The notes beneath the pieces are model-generated. The model was not told the DNA's origin and searched no databases. It saw nothing but the letters and a program-made list of their open reading frames with translations. Shown piece by piece: positions 32,706 to 39,810 of a DNA stretch of 41,790 nt (position 1 is its first letter; the number at the start of each line of letters is the position of its first letter). The position numbers and the translations under genes are program-made. This stretch comes from an uncultured Eggerthellaceae bacterium (GTDB lineage Bacteria > Actinomycetota > Coriobacteriia > Coriobacteriales > Eggerthellaceae). Location of the stretch: contig CANOBU010000008.1 in assembly GCA_947564425.1 (NCBI GenBank), positions 1 through 41,790 of the forward strand, written 5' to 3'.

Positions 32706-34216
32706 TGGGCAACCTCGCGAAGCTGAAAGTGGCCGTGGGCCAGCCGGAGCTCCTGCAGGGCTCCCCGCGCCGCAACGAGGCGGTGCAGGACCGCATGATG
32801 GCCCTGGCCGTCGAGGCCGGCGCCGACCTGCTGGTGCTGCCGGGGTCGCTCTCGGACGAGACGGCCATACACCTGATAGCCCTGAACGACACGCGCATCG
32901 ATGTGGCCGGCACGGTGGTCATCGTGGAGGCCGCGGGGGAGAGCTACCAGATAGGCCTGGGCAGCCAGCCCCAAGGCTGCGATTTCTCGGTCTTCGTCGA
33001 TGTGCAGCCCTGGGCATTGGGGCAGCATCAGCGCCCCTCCTGGCCGGGCATCGTGCTGCGGCCGGTGGGCATGCGCAATGTGGACAAGAAGGTGTTCGCC
33101 TACGACGGCGGCACGGCGGTGTTCAGCAACGAGGGGCATCTGCTGGCGCGCCTGCGCGACGATTTCGAAGAGGATTTCGCCCTGGTGACCCTCGACCGCG
33201 GGGGCCCGGTTGCCGAGCCCTGCAAGGACAAGGTGCTGGCGGCGCTGGTAAAGACCATCCGCCGCTTCGACAGCCAGGTGCTGGGCTGGGAGCCCCGCTG
33301 GGTGGTGGGCCTTTCCGGCGGCCTGGACAGCTCCATCGCCGCCGCGCTGCTGGTGCTGGCGCTGGGGCCCCAGCGAGTGGTGGGCTGCCATCTGCCCAGC
33401 CGCTATTCCAGCGATGCCACCATGGCCAATGCCCGCTATATCGCCGAGGCCCTGGGCATCGACCTGAAGAGCGGCTCCATCGAGGACCTGGTGCAGGCCA
33501 CCGGCCGCGCCGTGGAGCAGCTGGGCTACCCGGCTTCGGGCCTGCAGGGGCTGGTGGCCGAGAACATGCAGGCCCGGGTGCGCGGGCAGCTGCTGTGCAC
33601 CTGCGCCGCCCTGGAGGACGGTGTGGTGGTGAATAACGGCAACCGCGTGGAGGCGGCGTTCGGCTATGCCACCCTGTACGGCGATGCCGTCGGCGCTCTG
33701 GCCCCCATCGCAGACCTCACCAAGACCCAGCTGTTCGATTTGGCCCGCACCATAAACGGCGAGCCCGGCTGCGAGATAATCCCCGAGAACCTGCTGCCCC
33801 GCGAGACGCCCGATGGCTACGAATGGGCCACCATGCCCTCGGCGGAGCTTGCCGAAGGACAGCGCGACCCCATGAAGTGGTTCTACCACGATTGGCTGCT
33901 GGGGCAGCTGCTGGACGGCCAGGGCATCGATGCGGGCGCCTGCGCCGTGCTGGGCCATTACCTCGACGGCAGCCTGCTGGCGGGCCCCCTGGGCAAATGG
34001 ATCCGCTTCTACGGGCTGGACACCCCCCGCGAATTCCTCGCCGACCTGGAATGGGTGGTGCAGAGCATCCGGGGGGCCGCCTTCAAGCGCATCCAATCGC
34101 CCCCCTATATCGCCCTGGCATCCATGGCATCCATCCTCTCGCCCCCTGAAGAGCAGGGGCCCTGCGAGCCGTCGGAGCGCTTCATGGAGCTGCGGGCGCG
34201 CGTCCTGAAACGATAG
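32705..34216 (+). CDS. nadE: NAD+ synthetase with degenerate nitrilase-like N-terminal domain
   Basis: A 503-aa protein. Seen: the C-terminal synthetase domain from about residue 195 with the ATP P-loop SGGLDS (204-209), NNGNRVEAAFGYATLYGDAV and ADLTKTQLFDLAR. It amidates nicotinic acid adenine dinucleotide to NAD+. The first 190 or so residues align with the glutaminase (nitrilase) domain of long NadE proteins (ADLLVLPG... and VFAYDGGTAVFSNEGHLLA) but are about 90 residues short, and the Glu, Lys and Cys of the nitrilase triad are not where expected. The enzyme may therefore use free ammonia. AGGAG lies before the ATG; cysE follows after 12 nt. Confidence 0.87.
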   Translation: MGNLAKLKVAVGQPELLQGSPRRNEAVQDRMMALAVEAGADLLVLPGSLSDETAIHLIALNDTRIDVAGTVVIVEAAGESYQIGLGSQPQGCDFSVFVDVQPWALGQHQRPSWPGIVLRPVGMRNVDKKVFAYDGGTAVFSNEGHLLARLRDDFEEDFALVTLDRGGPVAEPCKDKVLAALVKTIRRFDSQVLGWEPRWVVGLSGGLDSSIAAALLVLALGPQRVVGCHLPSRYSSDATMANARYIAEALGIDLKSGSIEDLVQATGRAVEQLGYPASGLQGLVAENMQARVRGQLLCTCAALEDGVVVNNGNRVEAAFGYATLYGDAVGALAPIADLTKTQLFDLARTINGEPGCEIIPENLLPRETPDGYEWATMPSAELAEGQRDPMKWFYHDWLLGQLLDGQGIDAGACAVLGHYLDGSLLAGPLGKWIRFYGLDTPREFLADLEWVVQSIRGAAFKRIQSPPYIALASMASILSPPEEQGPCEPSERFMELRARVLKR

Positions 34217-34228
34217 GAGGTCCTTCCG

Positions 34229-35167
34229 ATGAAAACCTGCGATGTCGCAGAGATCGTCAAGGAGATAGAGCAGGCCTACCAGGCCAGCGACGAGATATTC
34301 TTCACCGACCCCGACCGGCGCATGCCCAACCGCAACGAGATCATCGCCATCCTGAAGGACCTGCGCAACATCATGTTCCCCGGCTACTTCACCGATGGCG
34401 CCCAGAGCGCACCGGCCGATGCCACCTATTTCGTGGGCAACACCGTCATGACCGTGGAGGCGCGCCTGCGGCGGCAGGTGGAGCTCGCCCTGCATTTCCG
34501 CGATGGCGGGTCGAAGGGCTGCGAGAGCATCGAGGCCGAGGCCCGCGACACCGCTGCGGCGCTGCTGTGCAAGCTGCCCAGCATCCAGAGGATGCTGTAC
34601 AAGGATATCCAGGCGGCCTTCGACGGGGACCCGGCGGCGCAATCGAAAGAGGAGATAATCTATTCCTACCCCGGTTTCTTCGCCATCTGGGTGTACCGCA
34701 TAGCCCACGAGCTGTATATGCTGGACGTGCCGCTGATCCCCCGCATCATGACCGAATACGCCCATTCCCGCACCGGCGTTGACCTGAATGCCGGCGCAAC
34801 GGTGGGGGAGTACTTCTTCATCGACCATGCCACCGGCGTGGTGATCGGCGAGACCACTGTGATCGGCGACCATGTGAAGATATACCAGGGCGTCACCCTG
34901 GGCGCCCTGTCCACGCGCGGCGGCCAGCGCCTGGCCGGCGTCAAGCGGCATCCCACCATCGAGGACAACGTCACCATATACGCCAACGCCTGCGTGCTGG
35001 GAGGCGAGACGGTCATCGGGGAGGATTCCGTGATAGCCGGCTCCGCCTTCGTGACGGAATCCATCCCGGCCCACAGCCGCGTGGTGCGGGCCGACCAGGA
35101 GATAGCGGTCTCCCAGGCGAAGGGCCGCCCTCAGGCTGTGCCGCCCTGTCTGGAGATCATCGAATAG
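34229..35167 (+). CDS. cysE: Serine O-acetyltransferase, long form
   Basis: A 312-aa enzyme that makes O-acetylserine, the acceptor for sulfide in cysteine synthesis. Seen: a long N-terminal helical region (residues 1 to about 170) and a left-handed beta helix with hexapeptide repeats: the catalytic [12 protein letters not shown] (Asp199, His200), [29 protein letters not shown] and the C-terminal tail ending CLEIIE. Total length exceeds E. coli CysE (about 270) and fits the EpsC/SrpH-like long group. AGGAGG precedes the ATG. ThrH follows, so serine formation and its acetylation are neighbours. Confidence 0.92.
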   Translation: MKTCDVAEIVKEIEQAYQASDEIFFTDPDRRMPNRNEIIAILKDLRNIMFPGYFTDGAQSAPADATYFVGNTVMTVEARLRRQVELALHFRDGGSKGCESIEAEARDTAAALLCKLPSIQRMLYKDIQAAFDGDPAAQSKEEIIYSYPGFFAIWVYRIAHELYMLDVPLIPRIMTEYAHSRTGVDLNAGATVGEYFFIDHATGVVIGETTVIGDHVKIYQGVTLGALSTRGGQRLAGVKRHPTIEDNVTIYANACVLGGETVIGEDSVIAGSAFVTESIPAHSRVVRADQEIAVSQAKGRPQAVPPCLEIIE

Positions 35168-35221
35168 GGTTCCCTGGCACCTTCCGGCATCACCCGGGGT
35201 GCAGCGAGCGAAAGGATAGCG

Positions 35222-35821
35222 ATGAATATCGTCTGCCTCGATATGGAAGGCGTGCTGGTACCGGAGATATGGATCGCCTTCGCCGACGAGGTCGGCCTGC
35301 CCGAGCTGCGCCGGACCACCCGCGACGAGCCCGATTACGGCAAGCTGATGGATTTCCGCTTGGGCGTTTTGCGCGAACACGGCTTGGGGCTGCCCCGGAT
35401 ACAGGAGGTCATAGCCCGTATCGACCCCTTGCCCGGCGCTCGGGAATTCCTCGACGAGCTGCGACGCTGCACCCAGGTGATCATACTGTCCGACACCTTC
35501 GAGCAGTTCGCCATGCCGCTTATGGCCAAGCTGAACTGGCCCACCCTCTTCTGCAACAGCCTGCAGGTGGCCCCCGATGGGCAGATCACCGGCTTTTCCA
35601 TGCGCTGCCCCGAATCGAAGCTGACCACGGTGCGGGGGCTGCAAGCCATGGGGTTCGAGACCATCGCCGCCGGAGATAGCTTCAACGACCTGGGGATGAT
35701 AGAGGCCTCGAAGGCCGGCTTCCTCTTCCGCAGCACCGATGCCATACGCCGGGACCACCCCGAGCTGCCGGCCTTCGACGACTACGGCGAGTTCCTGGCC
35801 GCGATCAAGGCCGCTCTGTAG
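35222..35821 (+). CDS. thrH: ThrH-type phosphoserine phosphatase / homoserine phosphotransferase
   Basis: A 199-aa HAD-family enzyme. Seen: the ThrH-specific opening CLDMEGVLVPEIWIAFA, where the HAD nucleophile is Asp7 and the second acid is Glu9 (D-x-E instead of D-x-D), VILSDTFEQFAMPLM (motif II) and AAGDSFNDLGMIE (motifs III/IV). Known of the family: ThrH removes phosphate from phosphoserine and can pass it to homoserine. Here, 54 nt after cysE, the phosphoserine role is the more natural one. AAAGGA precedes the ATG. It converges on elp3 with only 14 nt between stops. Confidence 0.92.
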   Translation: MNIVCLDMEGVLVPEIWIAFADEVGLPELRRTTRDEPDYGKLMDFRLGVLREHGLGLPRIQEVIARIDPLPGAREFLDELRRCTQVIILSDTFEQFAMPLMAKLNWPTLFCNSLQVAPDGQITGFSMRCPESKLTTVRGLQAMGFETIAAGDSFNDLGMIEASKAGFLFRSTDAIRRDHPELPAFDDYGEFLAAIKAAL

Positions 35822-35841
35822 GCTGCCGTTGCAGGCTACAG
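35816..35841. terminator. Stem-loop covering both convergent stop codons (thrH / elp3)
   Basis: CTGTAGGCTGC (35816-35826) pairs with GCAGGCTACAG (35831-35841) with one internal mismatch and loop CGTT. The TAG of thrH lies in the left arm and the TAG of elp3 in the right arm. No U-runs, so termination on either strand is only suggested. Confidence 0.45.
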
Positions 35842-37641
35842 CGGACGCTGCTGGTACAGCCCGTTGTCGCGGAATCCCAGCTTGCGGTAGTATTCCCGGG
35901 TTCCCACCGCGCTTATGACGTTCATGGCGGCAAATCCCGCTTCGCGGGCGATGGCGCAGGCCCGCTCGACCAGCCGCTTTCCCAGGCCATGGTGCTGGGC
36001 CGAGGTGCCCGGGCGGTCCAGCTCGGTGGCGATGCCGTAGATATGCACCTCGCGGATCATGGCCTCGCCGGGCCCGACGGGCAGGGCGCCATCCCATTCC
36101 GTCAGGGCCGCCGGCTCGGGGAGCGACAGGCGCAGGAAGCCGGCGATGCGCCCTTCCGGGGTGACCCACTGCAGGAAATGCTCGCGGGTAACCGCCGTCT
36201 GGTAGGATATCTCGTCGAGGATCAGAGAAGCGGGGTCGAGCGGCTCGGAGCCCACTTCCCGGAAGCGTATCTCCTGCACCGGGGCGCCCGTTTCCCTCAG
36301 GGTCTGCTCGACCATCTGGCGCAGGTTGGTCTTCTTGTTGCCGGCCACGATGTCGCACGAGGATATATCGCGGATCATGCGGGATACCCGCAGATAGGGC
36401 GGAGCCGCCTGCATGGCGGCGCACAGCACCTCGATGAGCTCTTCTTCGCTGTAGGGGCGCCAGCGGCCGATGCGGTACTGCTCCATCAGCGCCGTGCCCT
36501 CCACCAGAGCGCAGGGATACAGCTTCACCTCGTCGGGATCGAAGTGCTCGTCCGACACCAGCTGGCCGAACCCGCGTATGTCGGCTTCGGGGGTGCCCTC
36601 CAGCAGATTCACCATGAAGTGCACGTGGGTCTTGAAGCCGAACAGGCGGCAAAGGCCCAGGGCCCGCCCGATGGCATCGACGGGGATGGGGCGCCCGTTC
36701 GCGGCCAGCACGCCGGGGTCGAGGCTCTGGATGCCCAGCTGCACCTTGGTGCAGCCCAGGCGCCGAAGCTCTGCCAGCGCAGGGGGGTCGATGGCATCGG
36801 GGCGCGTCTCCACCACCAGCCCCACGACCCGGTGGGCGGCTGTTTCGTTGGCTTCCTGAGCTGCCTGCAGGTCATCCCATCCCGCTTCCTGGAAGGCGGC
36901 GGCCTGCTCCCACGGGGTGCCGGGACCGTAGAGGGCGGCGACGGCGTCGTTGTAGGCCAGGTCGCCGGCCGTCACCGCCTCCTGCGCCGGGCGGGCACGC
37001 TCGGCGATCGCATCGACATCGCCGGTGATGCCGAGTCCCTCATAGCGCGCTGCGCGTTTCCGCGCTTCATCGGCCCGCTGTTCTTCCGAGGCGTTCAGGC
37101 AGGCGAACAGCTCGGTTATGAACCACCGGCGGTAGGCGGTGCCGTAATCGGTCCAGGATCCTCCCAGCACGATGAGCTCCACCTTGTCGATGGCATGCCC
37201 CATGGCCTGCAGGGCCTGCAAACGGGCGGCTGCCTGCAGGTAGGGGTCGAAGCATTGCCGTTCGGCCCGCTGGCAAGCGGGTTCATTATGCAGGTAGCTC
37301 TTGGGCATGCGCACATCGTTGGGGCAGAATATGCAATTTCCGCTGCACGGTTGCGGTTTGGTGATAACCGTGATGGTGGCCACCCCCGAGGCAGTGCGGC
37401 GGGGTTTCATCTGCAAAGCGGCTACGAAGCGCTCCTCCAGGTCCGGAGTGGTACCCCACGATTCCCAGGCAGCGGTCCGCTGCGTGCGGGCATTCAGGAA
37501 GTAGGGCAGCACCTGCTTCTTCGCTACGCGCCGGCCATCGGCACGGCGGCGGCTCGCGCGGCGCAGGATGCGGTCCAGCTCGTCGGCGTCCAAGGCATTC
37601 GCACGCAAGCTTTCGAATATGTCGGCGATAGCTTCATCCAT
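35836..37641 (-). CDS. elp3: Elp3 family radical SAM / GNAT tRNA-modifying enzyme
   Basis: A 601-aa homologue of the Elongator catalytic subunit, which adds a carboxymethyl-type group to uridine 34 of tRNA using SAM and acetyl-CoA. Seen: radical SAM cysteines in CSGNCIFCP (Cys99, 103, 106), MPKSYLHNEPACQRA, the barrel motifs VVETRPDAI and CTKVQLGIQSL, and a C-terminal acetyltransferase domain with HHGLGKRLVERACAIARE and VGTREYYRKLGF. An insert of roughly 60 residues near 170-250 is not in eukaryotic Elp3. A TACAAT box ends 6 nt before the ATG and no Shine-Dalgarno is present, suggesting a leaderless mRNA. It is divergent from a Trm9-like methyltransferase. Confidence 0.92.
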   Translation of the reverse strand: MDEAIADIFESLRANALDADELDRILRRASRRRADGRRVAKKQVLPYFLNARTQRTAAWESWGTTPDLEERFVAALQMKPRRTASGVATITVITKPQPCSGNCIFCPNDVRMPKSYLHNEPACQRAERQCFDPYLQAAARLQALQAMGHAIDKVELIVLGGSWTDYGTAYRRWFITELFACLNASEEQRADEARKRAARYEGLGITGDVDAIAERARPAQEAVTAGDLAYNDAVAALYGPGTPWEQAAAFQEAGWDDLQAAQEANETAAHRVVGLVVETRPDAIDPPALAELRRLGCTKVQLGIQSLDPGVLAANGRPIPVDAIGRALGLCRLFGFKTHVHFMVNLLEGTPEADIRGFGQLVSDEHFDPDEVKLYPCALVEGTALMEQYRIGRWRPYSEEELIEVLCAAMQAAPPYLRVSRMIRDISSCDIVAGNKKTNLRQMVEQTLRETGAPVQEIRFREVGSEPLDPASLILDEISYQTAVTREHFLQWVTPEGRIAGFLRLSLPEPAALTEWDGALPVGPGEAMIREVHIYGIATELDRPGTSAQHHGLGKRLVERACAIAREAGFAAMNVISAVGTREYYRKLGFRDNGLYQQRPL

Positions 37642-37647
37642 GGCCCT

Positions 37648-37653
37648 ATTGTA
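37648..37653 (-). promoter_or_regulatory. elp3 -10 box, leaderless arrangement
   Basis: TACAAT on the minus strand with exactly 6 nt to the A of the ATG, so the predicted transcription start is the start codon itself. No -35 consensus is seen. Confidence 0.55.
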
Positions 37654-37660
37654 TCGCTGC

Positions 37661-37673
37661 GTGTCGGGGGACG
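37661..37673 (-). repeat. Dispersed intergenic motif, copy 3 (reverse orientation)
   Basis: GTGTCGGGGGACG on the plus strand, i.e. CGTCCCCCGACAC on the minus strand, identical over 13 bases to the core of copy 1 at 19905. It lies in the 65-bp divergent promoter region. Confidence 0.5.
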
Positions 37674-37694
37674 GGCTACGGTGTTCTCTTGCTT

Positions 37695-37700
37695 TAGAAT
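37695..37700 (+). promoter_or_regulatory. -10 box of the Trm9-like gene, leaderless arrangement
   Basis: TAGAAT with exactly 6 nt (GGTTCT) to the ATG at 37707 and no Shine-Dalgarno between, so transcription is predicted to begin at the start codon. Confidence 0.55.
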
Positions 37701-37706
37701 GGTTCT

Positions 37707-38483
37707 ATGGATGAATCGTCGGCAGATTTCCTAAACGCCCTCAACAAGGGGTTCTACGAGGCCCATGGGGCCTCCTTCTCGCAGACGCGTCAGAGCCCCT
37801 GGCCCGGCTGGCGGCGCGTGCTCGATACGGTCGTCGGATGCCGGCCGGCCGGGAAGGGGCTCTCGCTCTGCGATATGGCCTGCGGCAACGGTCGGTTCGA
37901 ATCGTTCGCTGCGGCTTTCCGGCCGGATATACCTTGGAGTTTCACGCTGGTGGATTCCAACAGGCAGCTGCTGGACGAAGCCTGCAGGCAGGAAGACCTC
38001 GTCCCCTTCGAGGTGACGGCTTGTCGGAGGGATATCCTGGCCGATCCCGGCGCACCGTTTGCCCCAGGCGCCTTCGATGCCGCGGTCTCCTTCGGCTTCC
38101 TGCACCATATCCCGGGAGCGTCGGCCCGGGGGGATTTCCTGCGCGCGTGCCTGGGTGCGGTGCGTCCTGGGGGTGTCGCGGCATTCTCGTTCTGGCGCTT
38201 CGCCGATGATGTATCCCTGGCGCAGCGTGCCCGCGCTTCCACCGAGAGGGGCCGGGCGCAGCTGGGCATCGCATTGGGGGAGGGCGATTACCTGCTCGGC
38301 TGGCAGGGGGACGAATCCCGCTATCGCTACTGCCACAGCTTCGGCGATGCCGAGCTCGATGCCCTGGTGGCAGCCGTGCAGCCGCAGGGGCGCCTGATCG
38401 ATTGCTTCAGGGCCGATGGTCGCACGGGAGCCCTCAACGAATACCTTGTATTCGCAGCAGAGCCTGCGGCCCATAGCGTATAA
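37707..38483 (+). CDS. Trm9/ALKBH8-like SAM-dependent methyltransferase
   Basis: A 258-aa class I methyltransferase. Seen: FSQTR (24-28) and PWPGW (31-35) ahead of SAM motif I LCDMACGNGRF (54-64), then FGFLHHIPG (His133 region), AVRPGGVAAFSFW and RYRYCHSFGDAELDAL (from residue 205). From memory of the family, FSQTR..PWP, the ..HH motif, the GG...W strand and YRY.H....EL are the hallmarks of Trm9/ALKBH8, which methylate carboxymethyluridine to mcm5U at tRNA position 34. The divergent neighbour elp3 would make the substrate. No Trm112-like partner is seen. General methyltransferase identity is sure; Trm9-like function is inference. Confidence 0.8.
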   Translation: MDESSADFLNALNKGFYEAHGASFSQTRQSPWPGWRRVLDTVVGCRPAGKGLSLCDMACGNGRFESFAAAFRPDIPWSFTLVDSNRQLLDEACRQEDLVPFEVTACRRDILADPGAPFAPGAFDAAVSFGFLHHIPGASARGDFLRACLGAVRPGGVAAFSFWRFADDVSLAQRARASTERGRAQLGIALGEGDYLLGWQGDESRYRYCHSFGDAELDALVAAVQPQGRLIDCFRADGRTGALNEYLVFAAEPAAHSV

Positions 38484-38484
38484 T
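38479..38484 (+). promoter_or_regulatory. Possible -10 box of the 198-aa protein gene
   Basis: A consensus TATAAT that overlaps the stop codon of the methyltransferase gene. No clear -35. It would give a leader of about 50 nt. Confidence 0.4.
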
Positions 38485-38541
38485 CATAGGGTTCGTCCGA
38501 AGCCCGTTTCCCGGGCGCCCGAGTAGGCTCGGAGGCCTTTC

Positions 38542-39138
38542 ATGAAGAACAACCGCGTATACATGCCGGTGGATGCCGTCGACAAGCGCGAGGATTTCCA
38601 GCTGTGGTATGCCGATGGCGATGTGTTCCTCACGGTGAAATCGGACTGGCAGCAGGAGAACTCGAAGGTATCCATCATCAACCGCATGGGCGGCGAGTTG
38701 GGCCGTATCCGCTTCGACCCCAACACCCTCGTATACTACGTGGGCGTCGAGCGCTTCGAGTACCAGCTGCACACCTATACCATCTTCGATCACTACTTCT
38801 TCAAGGGCATGCTGTGGGATATCAAAGGGTCCATCACCGACCCGCCGCTCGACTTCAAGAACGAGGGTACCGGCAAGCTGGACGTGCGCATCTCGCGCGT
38901 GAAGTTCAAAGACAAGGGGCAATGCTACGAGATAAAGGTGAAGGACCTCTCGAAGCTGCGCATCGCCGCCTGCGCCGTGGTGGCTATGGCCATAAAGGAA
39001 AGCTGGAAGGGCAAGAGCGAAGGCGAGCCCGTCGAGCTCAAGGGCTGGGCGAAATGGAAGGACCGCATCTTCACCAACAAGGGCATCCCCTACGAGGAAC
39101 TGACCGCAGCGGATCAACAGAATCCCGACAACGGATAG
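38542..39138 (+). CDS. Unknown protein, possibly tubby/LURP-one-like fold
   Basis: A 198-aa soluble protein. Seen: alternating strands with FLTVKSDWQQENSKVSIINR, GRIRFDPNTLVYYV, WDIKGSITDPPLDF and GQCYEIKVKDLSKLRIAACA followed by a hydrophobic helix AACAVVAMAIKE. The order of a W-x-I-x-G strand, a Y-x-I-x-V strand and a final hydrophobic helix resembles the tubby C-terminal/LURP-one (YxjI) fold; this is a weak pattern match, not a certain assignment. A charged C-terminal tail follows. GGAGG lies before the ATG. The gene ends at a very long hairpin. Confidence 0.7.
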   Translation: MKNNRVYMPVDAVDKREDFQLWYADGDVFLTVKSDWQQENSKVSIINRMGGELGRIRFDPNTLVYYVGVERFEYQLHTYTIFDHYFFKGMLWDIKGSITDPPLDFKNEGTGKLDVRISRVKFKDKGQCYEIKVKDLSKLRIAACAVVAMAIKESWKGKSEGEPVELKGWAKWKDRIFTNKGIPYEELTAADQQNPDNG

Positions 39139-39180
39139 CTCCCATCCCCACCAAACCGCTCCCGCTTAACGATAGCCTCC

Positions 39181-39307
39181 CGCCTTCGGAAATGGGCCAG
39201 GGCAGAGGGGCCTGCCGGCATTTCTGCAGCTTCAAACTTCTTTTATACAAAAAGTGAAGCGAAGCCTCGCCGGCAGGTCCCTCTGCCCTCTCCCATTCCC
39301 GGAGGCG
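39181..39307. repeat. Long hairpin (39-bp imperfect stem) between convergent genes
   Basis: The arms 39181-39219 and 39269-39307 pair along 39 positions with three mismatches and two wobbles. The 49-nt loop has its own inner pairing, CTTC-AAA-CTTC with GAAG-C-GAAG, around an A/T-rich tip. The right arm ends a few bases from the stop of the minus-strand gene. It may be a bidirectional terminator or a MITE/REP-like insertion. Confidence 0.7.
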
Positions 39308-39314
39308 CAGAGGG

Positions 39315-39653
39315 CTACTCGATTTCGCCCTTCTCCCATGCGTCCAGCATCTCGCGGCTGATGCCGGCCTGCTGGCGCAGCCCGTCGATGGACCGCTGCT
39401 TCTGCGATGCGCGCATCAGCATGATGCCCGAATAGCCCGCTATCACCAGCGCCGTGATGTACATCATGGCGCGGATGACCACGTTGCCGGGATCGATGAA
39501 GCCCAGGTTGTAGCCGAACTCGTTGAACCCGATGATAAGGACCACCATGATGGCGATGGCCACGATGCCCTTGATGCGCCGGCTCTTGACCTCTTTGGCC
39601 AGCAGCGTTATCTCCTTCAGGGTGCTTCTTTGCTTCTTCGAGATCTTTGCCAT
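39315..39653 (-). CDS. Small two-span membrane protein of unknown function
   Basis: A 112-aa protein. Seen: a basic N terminus (MAKISKKQRSTLKEI), two membrane helices (about residues 28-44 and 60-80) and a charged cytoplasmic tail DGLRQQAGISREMLDAWEKGEIE. The pattern resembles small actinobacterial membrane proteins without assigned function. GGGAG lies 5 nt before the ATG. A TACAAT on the minus strand near 39690 may be the -10. Confidence 0.7.
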   Translation of the reverse strand: MAKISKKQRSTLKEITLLAKEVKSRRIKGIVAIAIMVVLIIGFNEFGYNLGFIDPGNVVIRAMMYITALVIAGYSGIMLMRASQKQRSIDGLRQQAGISREMLDAWEKGEIE

Positions 39654-39732
39654 ATTCGCTCCCGGTGTAGGCGGTTGGGTCTGGGTATACCGATTGTACC
39701 CATTGGCCCCGTAAGATGATAGGTGTCCGGTC

Positions 39733-39768
39733 GGATTAAAAGAGAACCCCCGGCAAGCGGGGGTTCTC
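39733..39768 (-). terminator. Terminator of the MFS gene
   Basis: On the minus strand, an 11-bp stem (39768-39758 with 39752-39742) and 5-nt loop are followed by TTTTAA. A typical rho-independent terminator placed about 40 nt after the stop. Confidence 0.85.
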
Positions 39769-39810
39769 CGATGCGACCTTCTGGATCGCCGGTTATGCGG
39801 TCAAGCGCAA

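Noticed and set aside
32705..33290. A frameshift or deletion breaking nadE
   Set aside because: The frame is intact from a well-placed ATG through the synthetase domain, and codon use is normal, so the short N-terminal domain looks evolved rather than broken.
32240..36652. A 1470-aa open frame on the minus strand
   Set aside because: It runs antisense to the flippase, nadE, cysE and thrH and overlaps elp3 in another frame. It has low-complexity His/Gly/Leu/Gln-rich composition typical of the reverse frame of GC-rich genes, and no family motif.
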